47,312 nt of DNA from Acidobacteria bacterium UBA2994 (GCA_002346545.1 DEAA01000036.1:1-47312), one strand, 5' to 3'. Numbered from the stretch's first letter, positions 33,573 through 44,965 are shown. Notes: a model not told the origin generated them from the sequence alone. Numbers and translations are program-made.

Positions 33573-34175
33573 ATGAACTACACCGGGCCCAAAGTGCGTC
33601 TGAGTCGAAAGCTGGGCGTCGCCCTGACCCCGAAGGGGCAGGTGGCGATGGAGAAACGGCCGGGGCGACCTGGCCAACATGGTGGGATGCGTCGCCGCCG
33701 GCAGGAGACGTCTTACGGAAAACAACTGCTCGAAAAGCAGCGTCTACGCTTTCAGTACAACGTACACGAACGTCAGATGCGCACCTACTTTAAGCGGGCG
33801 ATGCGGAGAGAGGGACCGACTGGAGATAACCTCGTTCAGCTTCTCGAATCGAGACTTGACGCCCTCGTATATCGGGCGGGTTTGGCCCGTACGATCTACG
33901 CGGCACGTCAGTTCGTTAATCACGGCCATATCGACGTCGATGGCAAGCGTGTCGACATTCCCTCCTTCAGCGTTCGCATCGGCCAGACCGTTGGAGTCCG
34001 AGAGAAATCCCGTCAGCTGGATTGCTTTCGGGACGGACTGGGACTAGAGAGCGCGCCTGCCTATCTGAGGGTGGCAGACACCGAGCTTTCGTTCACGAAA
34101 GACCGCGAGCCGGAAAGAGACGAAGTTCCGGTCATTTGTGACGTTCGCCAGGTGGTCGAGTTCTATTCCCGCTGA
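33573..34175 (+). CDS. rpsD: 30S ribosomal protein S4 copy, cysteine-free (C-minus) type
   Basis: A 200-residue S4 protein: N-terminal [49 protein letters not shown], and the S4 RNA-binding domain [37 protein letters not shown]. The zinc-ribbon cysteines of C-plus S4 are absent. The start is ATG 33573 with AGGAAGGAG seven to fifteen bases upstream; ATG 33570 is an alternative. It lies outside the usual rpsM-rpsK-rpsD-rpoA cluster, next to flavodoxin and downstream of a Fur-type box, which suggests a metal-independent paralogue, though a single-copy S4 cannot be excluded. Confidence 0.93.
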   Translation: MNYTGPKVRLSRKLGVALTPKGQVAMEKRPGRPGQHGGMRRRRQETSYGKQLLEKQRLRFQYNVHERQMRTYFKRAMRREGPTGDNLVQLLESRLDALVYRAGLARTIYAARQFVNHGHIDVDGKRVDIPSFSVRIGQTVGVREKSRQLDCFRDGLGLESAPAYLRVADTELSFTKDREPERDEVPVICDVRQVVEFYSR

Positions 34176-34449
34176 CGTCTGTTTTTGGGTCGAGTCTGGC
34201 TCAGCTAACTGGTGATGACCAGCTGGAAGGGGTGTGGTTGATGTCGTTCGGTAGTTCTCCGAGCTGCCAGTGTTGATAGTAAGGCTGTTGACGATTCGAG
34301 ACTCGTCCTTGTCACGCGTGCGACGCTGCTGATGAGGGCGGGGCGTAACTCTGAACGGCGAGCGTCGGTCAACGGCCGCTAGCCGGGTTCTTCAGGAATT
34401 TCCGTGACTAGGCCGGACCAGAATAAGTATCCGGCTCCCACGAGAGCGT
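34176..34449. other. Intergenic stretch after rpsD
   Basis: Convergent gap between rpsD and the DUF6787-like gene. I see a weak CTGGT/ACCAG hairpin near 34211 but no clear terminator and no supported gene. Confidence 0.3.
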
Positions 34450-34755
34450 CTAACGGGCCGCCGCTCGTTTACCGAAAAGCCTACCGACAGCTTGCATCCG
34501 CTGCCAGAAAAAGTCGAACTGCCCGAGCAGCGTGCCGTACCCGATCAGGAAGAGGTGATACATCGGAACCATCACCACGAGGTAGACGGTCCACTGTACC
34601 CATCTCTGGGCATCCGGCGGTAGCAGGAAGGCGATGAGTGGAGCCTTCACCAGTACCGTCGACGTGCCAGCCAGCGAGAAGGCCACCAGGACGGCGACGG
34701 TGCGCCAGAGTGTCAAGCGCCAGCGCTCCTGCATGCGCTGCAGGGTCGCTTTCAT
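34450..34755 (-). CDS. DUF6787-like small membrane protein
   Basis: A 101-residue protein with two or three transmembrane helices: WRTVAVLVAFSLAGTSTVLV, then VQWTVYLVVMVPMYHLFLIGYG, separated by KAPLIAFLLPPD. The pattern of a GTSTVLVKAPLI loop and a VPMYHLFLIGYGTLLGQFDFFW second half matches the small DUF6787 membrane family, of unknown function. Its start overlaps the stop of the upstream Tat-signal gene (TAATG), so the two are cotranslated, behind the strongest Fur-type palindrome in the window. Confidence 0.74.
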   Translation of the reverse strand: MKATLQRMQERWRLTLWRTVAVLVAFSLAGTSTVLVKAPLIAFLLPPDAQRWVQWTVYLVVMVPMYHLFLIGYGTLLGQFDFFWQRMQAVGRLFGKRAAAR

Positions 34756-34961
34756 TACTGAGAGTCGCTATCGGAGTCTGTGCCGTCGCCGCCGCTGCTC
34801 GGGCAGGCCGCCGTCATGGCCGCGCTCACGCCGATGGCTCCGGCGATCACCGTCTTGGCCAGGAATGAGCGCCGGTCCACGCGGGCCGTCTGAATGTCGC
34901 TGTCGGACAGCGTGGCGGTCCCATCCTTCAGTTTCTTCGCTTCCGGGTGTCTGGTCGTCAT
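34755..34961 (-). CDS. 68-aa Tat-signal protein, possible lipoprotein
   Basis: A 68-residue protein starting at ATG 34961 behind AGGAGA. It contains a twin-arginine motif, DRRSFLAKTVIAGAIGVSAAM, then AACPSSGGDG and an acidic-serine tail (GTDSDSDSQ). The AAC could be an atypical lipobox, giving a mature peptide of only about 15 residues exposed outside the membrane. Such tiny Tat proteins are rare; it may be a chaperone-like or maturation partner for the DUF6787-like membrane protein translated from the overlapping gene. The start is 76 bases from the Fur-type box at 35037-35061. Confidence 0.7.
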   Translation of the reverse strand: MTTRHPEAKKLKDGTATLSDSDIQTARVDRRSFLAKTVIAGAIGVSAAMTAACPSSGGDGTDSDSDSQ

Positions 34962-35300
34962 TGGTCTTGTCTCCTGATTGTCCGAAGGCATCGGCCTAGC
35001 TTGACCGGCACCTCGAGTAGCATGTAATTTACACCGTATGAGATTGAGACTCAATCTCATATTTCTCTAGTGAAATCTGCCCTGAGTCCATTCCTCGAGG
35101 GGGTGTGCATCCAGCCGGTTGAAACCTCGCAGGCCGGCGACCTGCTTTTCATGCCTCGGCGACAGATGAGGTCGACAATCCAGAGCTTTCTGCCTTCGAT
35201 CTGGGCGCCCTGATTCTAGAGGTCGCCTGGGGACAGCTTGCTGGCGAGCGTGCCGAACTGAGTAGCGTCCATTTGCTACAGTGAGTTTCGACGAAAAGGG
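34962..35300. other. 339-base gap with operator and possible relic sequence
   Basis: Contains the Fur-type palindrome (35037-35061) near its left end. The part from 35063 to 35280 has a minus-strand fragment reading MDATQFGTLASKLSPGDL followed by a stop and other disconnected open stretches, which may be decayed coding DNA. No gene can be supported. Confidence 0.35.
35037..35061. promoter_or_regulatory. Fur-type operator palindrome, 25-base perfect, upstream of Tat protein unit
   Basis: A perfect 25-base palindrome (12-1-12) centred on 35049, with core TGAGATTGAGACTCAATCTCA. It is the strongest of the three related boxes and differs by one base in 21 from the site at 32676-32696. It lies 76 bases upstream of the Tat-signal gene start at 34961, so repression of that unit is the simplest reading. 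Confidence 0.72.
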
Positions 35301-35388
35301 TGGTGCGGAAGGGGGGATTTGAACCCCCATGAGCCATTGGCTCGCTAGCCCCTCAAGCTAGTGCGTCTGCCAGTTCCGCCACTTCCGC
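35301..35388 (-). tRNA. tRNA-Leu (GAG)
   Basis: Reading the minus strand: acceptor GCGGAAG pairs with CTTCCGC; D-arm, a five-base anticodon stem CTAGC/GCTAG with loop TTGAGGG (anticodon GAG), a long class II variable arm (GAGCCATTGGCTC) and T-arm GGGGG-TTCAAAT-CCCCC. The CCA is encoded (35301-35303). All class II Leu features fit. Confidence 0.95.
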
Positions 35389-35415
35389 TCGGGTGGGTGC
35401 GGTGGGTGCACCGCC

Positions 35416-35802
35416 CTACTGTGGTGCGGCTGGTGTGTCTGCTGCTTCCTCGGAGGTTTCGGCCGGGGCTTCCGCCGGCGTGTCTGGCGCTGGAATCTCG
35501 ACCGGCGCGGTCGCCGGCGCGGCGGTCGGTAGGCCTGGGCCGTCGACGCCGCTCAACACCGATCCGGTGGAACTTTGCCCCGTGATGGCGAGTGCCATCG
35601 CCCCCACCATAAACAGAATGCCGAGCACCGTGGTGGCCCGTGTCAATACCGTGGCGCCGGCACGGGCGCCGAACGCGGTCTGACTGCCGCTTCCGCCGAA
35701 GGCGGCCGCAATGTCGCCTCCTTTGCCCTGCTGCATCAGCACAACGGCCACGAGCAAGAGACAGGTAACCACGTACAGTGCGTTGAGAAGAATGCCCACC
35801 AT
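35416..35802 (-). CDS. secG: Preprotein translocase subunit SecG
   Basis: A 128-residue SecG with two transmembrane helices (VGILLNALYVVTCLLLVAVV and TTVLGILFMVGAMALAI) joined by the conserved cytoplasmic loop MQQGKGGDIAAAFGGSGSQTAFG. The C-terminal tail is proline/alanine/glutamate-rich and longer than the usual E. coli-type tail. SecG assists SecYE in protein export. It lies immediately after tpiA, an arrangement common in bacteria. The start is set at the ATG before VGILLN; the upstream extension has no homology. Confidence 0.93.
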   Translation of the reverse strand: MVGILLNALYVVTCLLLVAVVLMQQGKGGDIAAAFGGSGSQTAFGARAGATVLTRATTVLGILFMVGAMALAITGQSSTGSVLSGVDGPGLPTAAPATAPVEIPAPDTPAEAPAETSEEAADTPAAPQ

Positions 35803-35839
35803 AACCGACCCAGTATATCGCGCCTGACGCCGATCGCTA

Positions 35840-36604
35840 CTACCTCTTCGGCCGGCTCGCGGCCACGATTTCGGCAAAGCTCGTCGGCTCGAGACTGGCG
35901 CCGCCCACTAGGGCGCCGTCCACGTCCGCCCGTTCCATCAGCTCCGCCGCGTTGGCAGGCTTGACGCTGCCACCGTAGAGGATGCGGCAGGCGGCAGCCG
36001 CTGTTTGACCGAACGCCAGCGCAAGCTGCTCCCGGATGTATCGATGGGCTTCGTCGGCCTGATCTGGCGTGGCGACCTTGCCGGTGCCGATCGCCCAGAC
36101 AGGTTCGTAGGCCACCACCAACTCGGTGACCTGCGCCGGGGTTAGCTGGGCGAGGCCGTCCCCGATCTGCCGGTCTAGCACGCCGAAGGTGTGTCCCGAT
36201 TCCCGCTCCGCCAGCGTTTCCCCGACACAGACGATGGGCGTCAGCCCGGCCGCGAGCGTGGCCCGTGTCTTGGTATTGACGCCGGCGTCGGTCTCACCGA
36301 AGAGCTGCCGTCGCTCGGAGTGTCCGATGATCGCGAGCTGAACCCCGGACGCCTGGAGCATGCTCAGACTTACCTCGCCGGTGAATGCCCCGTGCGGCTC
36401 GGCGCTCACGTTCTGGGCGGCGACGCGGACCCGGCTCTCCGAGACGGCCTCGACCAGCGCCGGCAGAGCCAGGAACGATGGCGCTACCACGATGTCCATA
36501 TCGGTGACGTCGTGCACGAGCGGTGTGAAGGCGCCGGCGTACTCCACCGCTTCGGCCACGGTCTTGTGCATCTTCCAGTTCGCGGCGACGAACGGTTTTC
36601 GCAT
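35840..36604 (-). CDS. tpiA: Triosephosphate isomerase
   Basis: A 254-residue TIM barrel. Catalytic residues are Lys11 (AANWKMHK), His in AIIGHSERRQLFGE (about 98) and Glu in VVAYEPVWAIGTGK (about 168), and the C-terminal phosphate loop is YGGSVKPANAAELM with VDGALVGGASL. It interconverts dihydroxyacetone phosphate and glyceraldehyde 3-phosphate in the cytoplasm. It is the third gene of the gap-pgk-tpiA unit, three bases after pgk. Confidence 0.97.
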   Translation of the reverse strand: MRKPFVAANWKMHKTVAEAVEYAGAFTPLVHDVTDMDIVVAPSFLALPALVEAVSESRVRVAAQNVSAEPHGAFTGEVSLSMLQASGVQLAIIGHSERRQLFGETDAGVNTKTRATLAAGLTPIVCVGETLAERESGHTFGVLDRQIGDGLAQLTPAQVTELVVAYEPVWAIGTGKVATPDQADEAHRYIREQLALAFGQTAAAACRILYGGSVKPANAAELMERADVDGALVGGASLEPTSFAEIVAASRPKR

Positions 36605-36607
36605 CCT

Positions 36608-37813
36608 TCAGTCCATTTCCTCTCCGGCATCCGGGAGTACATGGACTCCGGGCAGCGTGCGACCTCCCAGCAGTTCCAGCGAAGCGCCGCCACCGGTGGA
36701 GACGTGCGTGATGGCGTCGGCGACCCCGGCGCGGCCAATCGCTGCCACCGAGTCACCGCCCCCGACCACCGAACGAGCCGCACTCTCGGCCACCGCCTTG
36801 GCTACGGCCACGGTCCCCGGAGCGAACGGCTCGACCTCGAACACCCCCATCGGCCCGTTCCACATGATCGTCTTGGCTCCCGCGATCACCTCCGCGTAGC
36901 GAGCTATGGTCGTCGGACCGATGTCCACCCCGAGCCGCTCGCCGATGGCCGGATCGTCGACGGCCAGGGTCTCGTGCGTCGTGTCCGCGTCGAGCGATGG
37001 CGCGACGACATGGTCTCGCGGGAGTTCCAGTCGAACGCCGCGGCTCGTCGCCTCGTCGAGGATGCGTCGTGTCGTCTCGATCAGGTCTGGCTCAACCAGC
37101 GAGCGTCCGACCGGGAGGCCCTGGGCCAGGAAGAAGGTGTAGGCCATGGCTCCGCCGACGAGCAACGCGTCGACCCGACCGAGGAGATTGTCGATGACCT
37201 CGAGTTTCCCCGACACCTTGGCGCCGCCCAGGATGGCGATAAACGGTTGGGCCGACTGGCTCAGCAGTCCACCCAGGTGCTTGAGCTCGGCCGCCATGAG
37301 CAGGCCGGCGGCCGCGTCGTGCAGGTGGTTGACGATGCCGGCGGTTGAGGCGTGGGCGCGATGGGCAGCCCCGAACGCGTCGTTCACGTAGCAGTCGGCC
37401 GATTCAGCGAGCTGGTGGGCGAAGTCCCGATCGTTGCTTTCCTCGCCCTGGTGAAACCGCAGGTTCTCGAGCAGTACGATGCGTCCGCTGCCGACCTGCG
37501 CCAGAGCCGCCTTCACTGGTGCGCCGACGCAGTCGTCCGCAAATACCACCGGCCGGCTCAGCACCTGTTCCAGATGTACGGCCACCGGTTTCAGGCTGAA
37601 CGCCGGGTTGGACTTTCCCTTCGGTCGACCCAGATGAGAGCCGACGACGACGGTCGCGCCACGGTCGAGGGCGTGCCGCAGCGTTGGTAGGGCCGCCCGG
37701 ATTCGGGTGTCGTCCCCGATGATGCCATCCCGGATCGGAACGTTAAAGTCGACACGGATGAACACCAGCCGCCCGTCCAGGGCAAGGTCGTGGATCGTCC
37801 GCTTCGCGATCAT
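36608..37813 (-). CDS. pgk: Phosphoglycerate kinase
   Basis: A 401-residue enzyme starting MIAKRTIHDLALDGRLVFIRVDFNVP, with SHLGRPKGKSN, LLENLRFHQGEE, YVNDAFGAAHRAHAS, ILGGAKVSGKLEVIDNLL and the nucleotide-binding MWNGPMGVFEVEPFAPGT plus GGGDSVAAI. It makes ATP from 1,3-bisphosphoglycerate. The upstream frame extension into the gap-pgk spacer is not homologous, so ATG 37813 is used. It follows gap by eight bases and precedes tpiA by three. Confidence 0.97.
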   Translation of the reverse strand: MIAKRTIHDLALDGRLVFIRVDFNVPIRDGIIGDDTRIRAALPTLRHALDRGATVVVGSHLGRPKGKSNPAFSLKPVAVHLEQVLSRPVVFADDCVGAPVKAALAQVGSGRIVLLENLRFHQGEESNDRDFAHQLAESADCYVNDAFGAAHRAHASTAGIVNHLHDAAAGLLMAAELKHLGGLLSQSAQPFIAILGGAKVSGKLEVIDNLLGRVDALLVGGAMAYTFFLAQGLPVGRSLVEPDLIETTRRILDEATSRGVRLELPRDHVVAPSLDADTTHETLAVDDPAIGERLGVDIGPTTIARYAEVIAGAKTIMWNGPMGVFEVEPFAPGTVAVAKAVAESAARSVVGGGDSVAAIGRAGVADAITHVSTGGGASLELLGGRTLPGVHVLPDAGEEMD

Positions 37814-37821
37814 TGCTCGTA

Positions 37822-40293
<2,472 letters not shown>

Positions 40294-40294
<1 letters not shown>

Positions 40295-41313
40295 TGCAGC
40301 ACCTGCTGGCCCGTCTCTACGCTGCCGCGGCTCGTCGCCGTCGTCGGTACTTTGCCACCCATCCTTCCGCGCGGCGCCGCCTGCGGTGTCCGGTCGTGAG
40401 CGTCGGAGCGCTCAGTGCGGGTGGCAGTGGGAAGACCCCGGTAGCAGCGGTGGTAGCTCGTCGCCTGGTGGCGATGGGCGAGCGTCCGGCGTTGCTGAGT
40501 CGTGGCTATCGCCGCGCGGACCCGGTCGAGGGCGTGGTGGTCGTGCGCGATCATTCGACCGTGCGCGGGACCCTCGAGACCGCCGGCGACGAACCGTGGA
40601 TGCTGGCCCAGCAGCTCGACGGTGTCGCGGTCGTGGTCGCGCCCGATCGCCATCTCGCGGGAACGCTCGCCGAGTCTCACTTGGGCGCCACCGTGCACGT
40701 GCTAGATGATGGGTTTCAGCATTTCGCCCTTGAACGGTGTGTCGATCTGGTGGTGGTCCGGCCCCACGACCTCGAAGACGCTGTCTTGCCCGCAGGGAAG
40801 TTGCGTGAGGCGTTGACGACCGCGGTCGAGGCGGATGCCGTTCTCGTCGTTGATCCCGATGCCGGGGTTCGCGCCGGCGTGGCCGAACGGCTCGGTGTCA
40901 CCACCTGTTTCGGTGTCACGACGACCCTCCAGCCTCCTGTCGTTCGGTCGCCCGCCGCGGCGGAGGAGCAGGTACTCGTTGGTGTGCCGGTCTTCGCCGT
41001 GGCAGGGATTGCCGACCCCGGCCGTTTTGTGCGCGACCTATCCAGTGCCGGTTGGGCGCCGGTTGGCAGCGCGCTCTTCCCTGACCACCATCCCTACACA
41101 GAGGCGGACATCCAGCGCTGTGTCCGCCAGGCGGCCGCCGCTGGCGCCGAGCTGATCGTCACGACCGAGAAGGACTGGGTACGTTCGGCTCGCTGGTTCC
41201 CCAGCACGGTTCAGGTAGCCGTGGCGTGTCTGGAGACGAAGGTGGAGCCGGCAGGAGGCTTTGACCGGCTGCTGGCCGAGCGTCTGGCCATAGCCCGGGA
41301 GCATGCGGCGTGA
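40294..41313 (+). CDS. lpxK: Tetraacyldisaccharide 4'-kinase
   Basis: A 339-residue LpxK. The P-loop is VSVGALSAGGSGKTPV (about residues 36-50), followed by SRGYRR, GDEPWMLAQQL, VHVLDDGFQHFALERCVDLVV and a later LFPDHHPYTEADI and TTEKDWVRS. It phosphorylates the lipid A disaccharide at position 4'. An alternative GTG at 40291 would add one residue. It lies between waaA and the acyltransferase with one-base and four-base overlaps, so expression is coupled. Membrane-associated. Confidence 0.95.
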
Positions 41314-42290
41314 GCGCCTTCTCTCCCGGGCGTCGACTTCGTCCGATCCGCCATCGGCTCGAATATGCGACGGTAGTTGCTGTTCGGCTAGCGGTGCGCC
41401 TGATGCCCCGGTCGTGGATGCTCACGGCCGCGACCGGGTTGGGCCTGGTGTTTCACCGACTGGACCGTCGCCGCCGTGAAACCGCGGTGCGGAACGTGTG
41501 CGCGGCGTTCCCCCTGCGCACGGAGGTTGAGTGCCGGGAGATTGTCCGGGGCGCGTTCAGCAATCTCGGTCGCCACATTCTCGAACTGCTGCGTTTCGAC
41601 ACCCTGAATGTGGAACAGATGACGGACGTGGTCGAGCTCGAGGGCGTCGAGCGGGTGGAGCAGGTCCTCGCGTCCGGGCGGGGCGCCATGTTCTTCACCG
41701 GTCACTTTGGGTTCTGGGAGCTCCAGATCATGGTGCACGCCGTACGGTTCGCGCCGATCGTGATGGTGGCTCGCACCCTCGACAACCCACTGCTCGAAGC
41801 GATGATTGAGCGGCTGCGTACACGGGTCGGCACGCGGGTGATACCCCGCCAGGGCGCCATCCGGGAATTGCTGCGGGCATTGCAGCAGGACGAGTCGGTC
41901 GGCATGATGATCGACCAGCACATGCAGGACCGCAGCGCGATCGTGGTGAACTTCTTCAATCGGCCTGCGGCCACCACCTCAGCGATCGCCGCGCTGGCGC
42001 TTCGGACCGATGTTCCGGTGATCCCGGTCTTCGCGTTGCCGCTGCCGGACGGGCGTTATCGCCTGATCTATGAGGCTCCCGTCGACCGGCCGGATCCGGA
42101 TGATCCCGACGCCGTCCGGTTGCTGACCCAACGTTGCACCGATGTGCTGGAGATTTACGTGCGTCGCTACCCGGAGCTGTGGCTCTGGATGCACCGCCGT
42201 TGGCGGGTCGCCGATGAGATCGCCGCGCCGACCTCTTCGGCGCCTGCGGTCGACTCTGCGCCTCCCGCGTCGGCCCGCGGAGGGAAGTGA
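41310..42290 (+). CDS. Lipid A biosynthesis acyltransferase (LpxL/HtrB-like)
   Basis: A 326-residue late acyltransferase. The active-site HX4E is TGHFGFWELQ (His about 132, Glu about 137); other conserved parts are RNVCAAFP, GRHILELLRF, RGAMFFT, RTRVGTRVIPRQGAIREL and DQHMQDRSAIVVNFFNR. It uses acyl-ACP to add secondary chains to lipid A. The GTG start at 41310 overlaps lpxK's stop. Which acyl chain or position it uses is not clear. The C-terminal tail (TSSAPAVDSAPPASARGGK) is low-complexity. Confidence 0.93.
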   Translation: MSAFSPGRRLRPIRHRLEYATVVAVRLAVRLMPRSWMLTAATGLGLVFHRLDRRRRETAVRNVCAAFPLRTEVECREIVRGAFSNLGRHILELLRFDTLNVEQMTDVVELEGVERVEQVLASGRGAMFFTGHFGFWELQIMVHAVRFAPIVMVARTLDNPLLEAMIERLRTRVGTRVIPRQGAIRELLRALQQDESVGMMIDQHMQDRSAIVVNFFNRPAATTSAIAALALRTDVPVIPVFALPLPDGRYRLIYEAPVDRPDPDDPDAVRLLTQRCTDVLEIYVRRYPELWLWMHRRWRVADEIAAPTSSAPAVDSAPPASARGGK

Positions 42291-42295
42291 CACCC

Positions 42296-43342
42296 ATGCG
42301 CTTCCTTGTCCGCACGCCGAACTGGTTGGGCGATCTGGTGATGGCACTACCGGTGTTTACCGCCTTACGGGCGCAGGAGCGCGACGCCATGCTAGTGGCG
42401 GCAGCGCCAGCTGCATTCGCTCCGTTGCTGAGCGCTGTCGGGTCGATCGACGAGGTCGTCCCGCTCGATCGTGCCGTCTCCGGCGGGATGGCGCGGCTGC
42501 GGGCCGAGGCGGCGACGCTCCGCGAGGGCCGATTCGACCGGGTCTTACTGCTGCCCAACTCCTTTGGTTCGGCCTGGGCGGCCCGACAGGCCGGTATTCC
42601 CGAGCGGTGGGGATATACGGGTCCGGCTCGTCGGTTGATGCTGACGCGTGCTGTCCCGCGTCCGCCTTTACGTCCCCATCGCCATCTGACCGTCGATTAC
42701 CAGACGCTGGTCGAGGGGGTGGGCGTAACTCCGGTGGCTCCCGTGCCTCGCCTCGCTCCGACCGGCGGGATGACCCGCCGGGCCAGGACCCTGCTCCAGG
42801 GTGTTGGCGTAGATCTCTGTCGACCTATGGTGGGGGTGGCGCCGGGCGCGGCCTACGGACACGCTAAGCGCTGGTCTCCAACGAGCTACGCCGATGTCGT
42901 CGCCCGGCTTGTCGCCGACCGACACCTGCAGGTGGTGCTGGTCGGGAGTGGGCACGATCGCGATGCGGGCTATGCGATAGAATCCTCGCTTCCGCGCGAT
43001 GGGTTGGTGCGGGACGGTGTCTTCAACCTGATCGGCCGTACCGACCTTACCGAACTGGTCGGCGTGCTCGCAGGCTGCCACGCGTTCATTTCGAGCGATT
43101 CGGGCGCCATGCATCTGGCCGCGGCGCTCGGGGTTCGCGTCACGGCGCTCTTCGGCCCGACTGATGAACGGTTGACCGCGCCGGTCGGATCGCATGCGGT
43201 GCTGAGTCGGTCGGTCCGGTGTCGGCCCTGCTTCTTCCGTGACTGTCCGATCGACCATCGCTGCATGCGTCGCATTACCACTAGCCAGGTCTTCGAAGCC
43301 GTGAGCGATGGCTTAGATCAGCAGGTAGGAGGATCGTCATGA
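42296..43342 (+). CDS. waaF: ADP-heptose:LPS heptosyltransferase II
   Basis: A 348-residue GT9 glycosyltransferase beginning MRFLVRTPNWLGDLVMALP, the typical WaaF start. It shows LLLPNSFGSAWAARQAGIPERWGY, VGVAPGAAYGHAKRWSPTSYADV, LVGSGHDRDAG and the ADP-heptose site FISSDSGAMHLAAALGVRVTALFGPTDE, followed by LSRSVRCRPCFFRDC. It adds the second heptose to the inner core. I start at ATG 42296 because GGAGGGAAG sits about ten bases upstream; GTG 42287 also overlaps the previous stop. Confidence 0.94.
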   Translation: MRFLVRTPNWLGDLVMALPVFTALRAQERDAMLVAAAPAAFAPLLSAVGSIDEVVPLDRAVSGGMARLRAEAATLREGRFDRVLLLPNSFGSAWAARQAGIPERWGYTGPARRLMLTRAVPRPPLRPHRHLTVDYQTLVEGVGVTPVAPVPRLAPTGGMTRRARTLLQGVGVDLCRPMVGVAPGAAYGHAKRWSPTSYADVVARLVADRHLQVVLVGSGHDRDAGYAIESSLPRDGLVRDGVFNLIGRTDLTELVGVLAGCHAFISSDSGAMHLAAALGVRVTALFGPTDERLTAPVGSHAVLSRSVRCRPCFFRDCPIDHRCMRRITTSQVFEAVSDGLDQQVGGSS

Positions 43343-43902
43343 GGCAGGCGGTCTTCCTGGATCGTGACGGTACGCTCAACGAGGACGTCGGGCATCTCGA
43401 TCGGCTCGACCGTCTGACGCTTTTTCCGTTCGCGATCGATGCGGTCCGTCTTCTGCACCAAGCCGGATACGCGGTTGTGGTTGTGACCAATCAGGGTGGC
43501 ATCGCGAAGGGCTTGGTGGAAGAGATGTTCGTCACCGACCTGCATGCCCGTTTGACCGAGTGGTTCGCGGCTGGTGGCGGGATTATCGAGCGGTTCTACC
43601 ACTGTCCGCATGATCCGCGAGCTGCGATCCCCGCCTACCGCCGCGAGTGTGACTGTCAGAAGCCGCGACCGGGCATGGTGCGACAGGCTGTGGCAGACCT
43701 CGACTTGGACCCCACACGCTCGTACGTGGTGGGCGACAAGTGGAGCGACATCGGTCTGGCCCGCAACGTGGGTGCTACCGGCATCCTGGTACGGACCGGC
43801 TACGGCGTAACCCAGGAGCGGCATGCGGACACGAGTGAGTTATTGGTGGCCGATGACCTGATGGCAGCCACGGTACACATCCTTGCCGAGACCGACCGAT
43901 GA
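43339..43902 (+). CDS. gmhB: D-glycero-beta-D-manno-heptose 1,7-bisphosphate 7-phosphatase
   Basis: A 187-residue HAD phosphatase. Catalytic Asp8 and Asp10 are in VFLDRDGTLNED, the loop VVVTNQGGIAKG provides Thr/Asn, and the zinc site is YHCPHDP (Cys about 89, His about 91) with CDCQKPRPGM (Cys about 104 and 106), diagnostic of GmhB. VVGDKWSDIGLARNVG gives the metal loop. It makes heptose 1-phosphate for ADP-heptose synthesis. The start overlaps waaF by ATGA and its stop overlaps the next gene the same way. Confidence 0.95.
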   Translation: MRQAVFLDRDGTLNEDVGHLDRLDRLTLFPFAIDAVRLLHQAGYAVVVVTNQGGIAKGLVEEMFVTDLHARLTEWFAAGGGIIERFYHCPHDPRAAIPAYRRECDCQKPRPGMVRQAVADLDLDPTRSYVVGDKWSDIGLARNVGATGILVRTGYGVTQERHADTSELLVADDLMAATVHILAETDR

Positions 43903-44951
43903 AGCTAACGACTATCCATCCGGCTCCGGGTGAGGTCTCGTTGTCGACCCGTCTCGTCAAACTCATCGAGGCATTCGCCACTCCGCGCATCACGGTGGTG
44001 GGCGATCTCATCGCCGACGAGTTCATCTACGGTCGTTTGGACCGGGTGTCGCGAGAGGCTCCGGTCCTTATCCTCCAGTACGACTCCACGGAGGTCACTC
44101 CCGGCGGGGCTGGGAACGCGGCGCACAACGTGGCGGCCCTAGGCGGCCGGGCGGATCTGGTCGGACTTGTGGGGAACGACGAGATGGGCCGGCGCCTGCG
44201 AGCCAGCTTTCCGCGACGGGTTGTCCGTCGTCGGCTGGTGCGGTCTCCTGGCTACCGAACTCCGACCAAGACCCGCATCCTCGCCGGTGGCATCCACTCG
44301 GCCAGGCAGCAGGTCGTGCGGATCGATCGAGCCAGCGTCGACATTACCCGCACGCTGCGTGATGCCGTGCGAGATCAGGCGATGGCTGCGGCAGCCGAGA
44401 GTGATGCCGTCGTGATCTCCGACTACGGATCCGGCCTCATCACGCCCGCGCTGGTCGCCGCGGTGAAGCGGGCGCTGCCCCGACGCGGGCGGCGGGCGGC
44501 GGCGCCGGTGTTGCTGGATTCCCGCTATGCGCTGCTCCGCTATCGGGGACTGTCGATTGCGGCGCCAAACGAATCTGAGGTCGAACAGCTGTTGGGGGTG
44601 ACCATCGGTGATGACGGGCGCGCGCTCGAGCGCGCTGGCCGACAGATTCTTGCTCAGACGCGGATGCAGGCGATCCTGATTACGCGCGGTAGTCGGGGGA
44701 TGGCACTCTTCGAGCCGGATCGTCCTACCCAGCACATTCCCATCTACGGGAGCGACGAGGTGGCCGACGTGACGGGCGCGGGCGATACCGTGATCGCCAC
44801 GATGGCCATGGCCATGAGTGTCGGCGCCTCCTGTGCAGAGGCGGCGCTGCTGGCCAACTATGCAGGCGGTCTGGTCGTCATGAAGCGGGGGACGGCCACG
44901 ATCGACGCTAGTGAACTCCTGCAGGCGGTGACGACGGATCTGGCGCCATGA
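43899..44951 (+). CDS. hldA: D-beta-D-heptose 7-phosphate kinase (RfaE domain I / HldA type)
   Basis: A 350-residue PfkB-fold kinase equal to the first half of E. coli HldE. Motifs are VVGDLIADEFIYG, GGAGNAAHNVAALGGRADLVGLVGNDEMG near the N-terminus, and the catalytic DVTGAGDTVIATMAMA near the C-terminus. It phosphorylates heptose 7-phosphate at C1. The adenylyltransferase half of HldE is encoded separately, 14 bases downstream. The overlap with gmhB is ATGA. Confidence 0.93.
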   Translation: MKLTTIHPAPGEVSLSTRLVKLIEAFATPRITVVGDLIADEFIYGRLDRVSREAPVLILQYDSTEVTPGGAGNAAHNVAALGGRADLVGLVGNDEMGRRLRASFPRRVVRRRLVRSPGYRTPTKTRILAGGIHSARQQVVRIDRASVDITRTLRDAVRDQAMAAAAESDAVVISDYGSGLITPALVAAVKRALPRRGRRAAAPVLLDSRYALLRYRGLSIAAPNESEVEQLLGVTIGDDGRALERAGRQILAQTRMQAILITRGSRGMALFEPDRPTQHIPIYGSDEVADVTGAGDTVIATMAMAMSVGASCAEAALLANYAGGLVVMKRGTATIDASELLQAVTTDLAP

Positions 44952-44965
44952 CCGGGAGGTAGTGA

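Noticed and set aside
35067..35330. Minus-strand frame beginning MGVQIPPSAPPF
   Set aside because: This is the familiar artefact of translating into a tRNA gene; it overlaps tRNA-Leu and has no other support.
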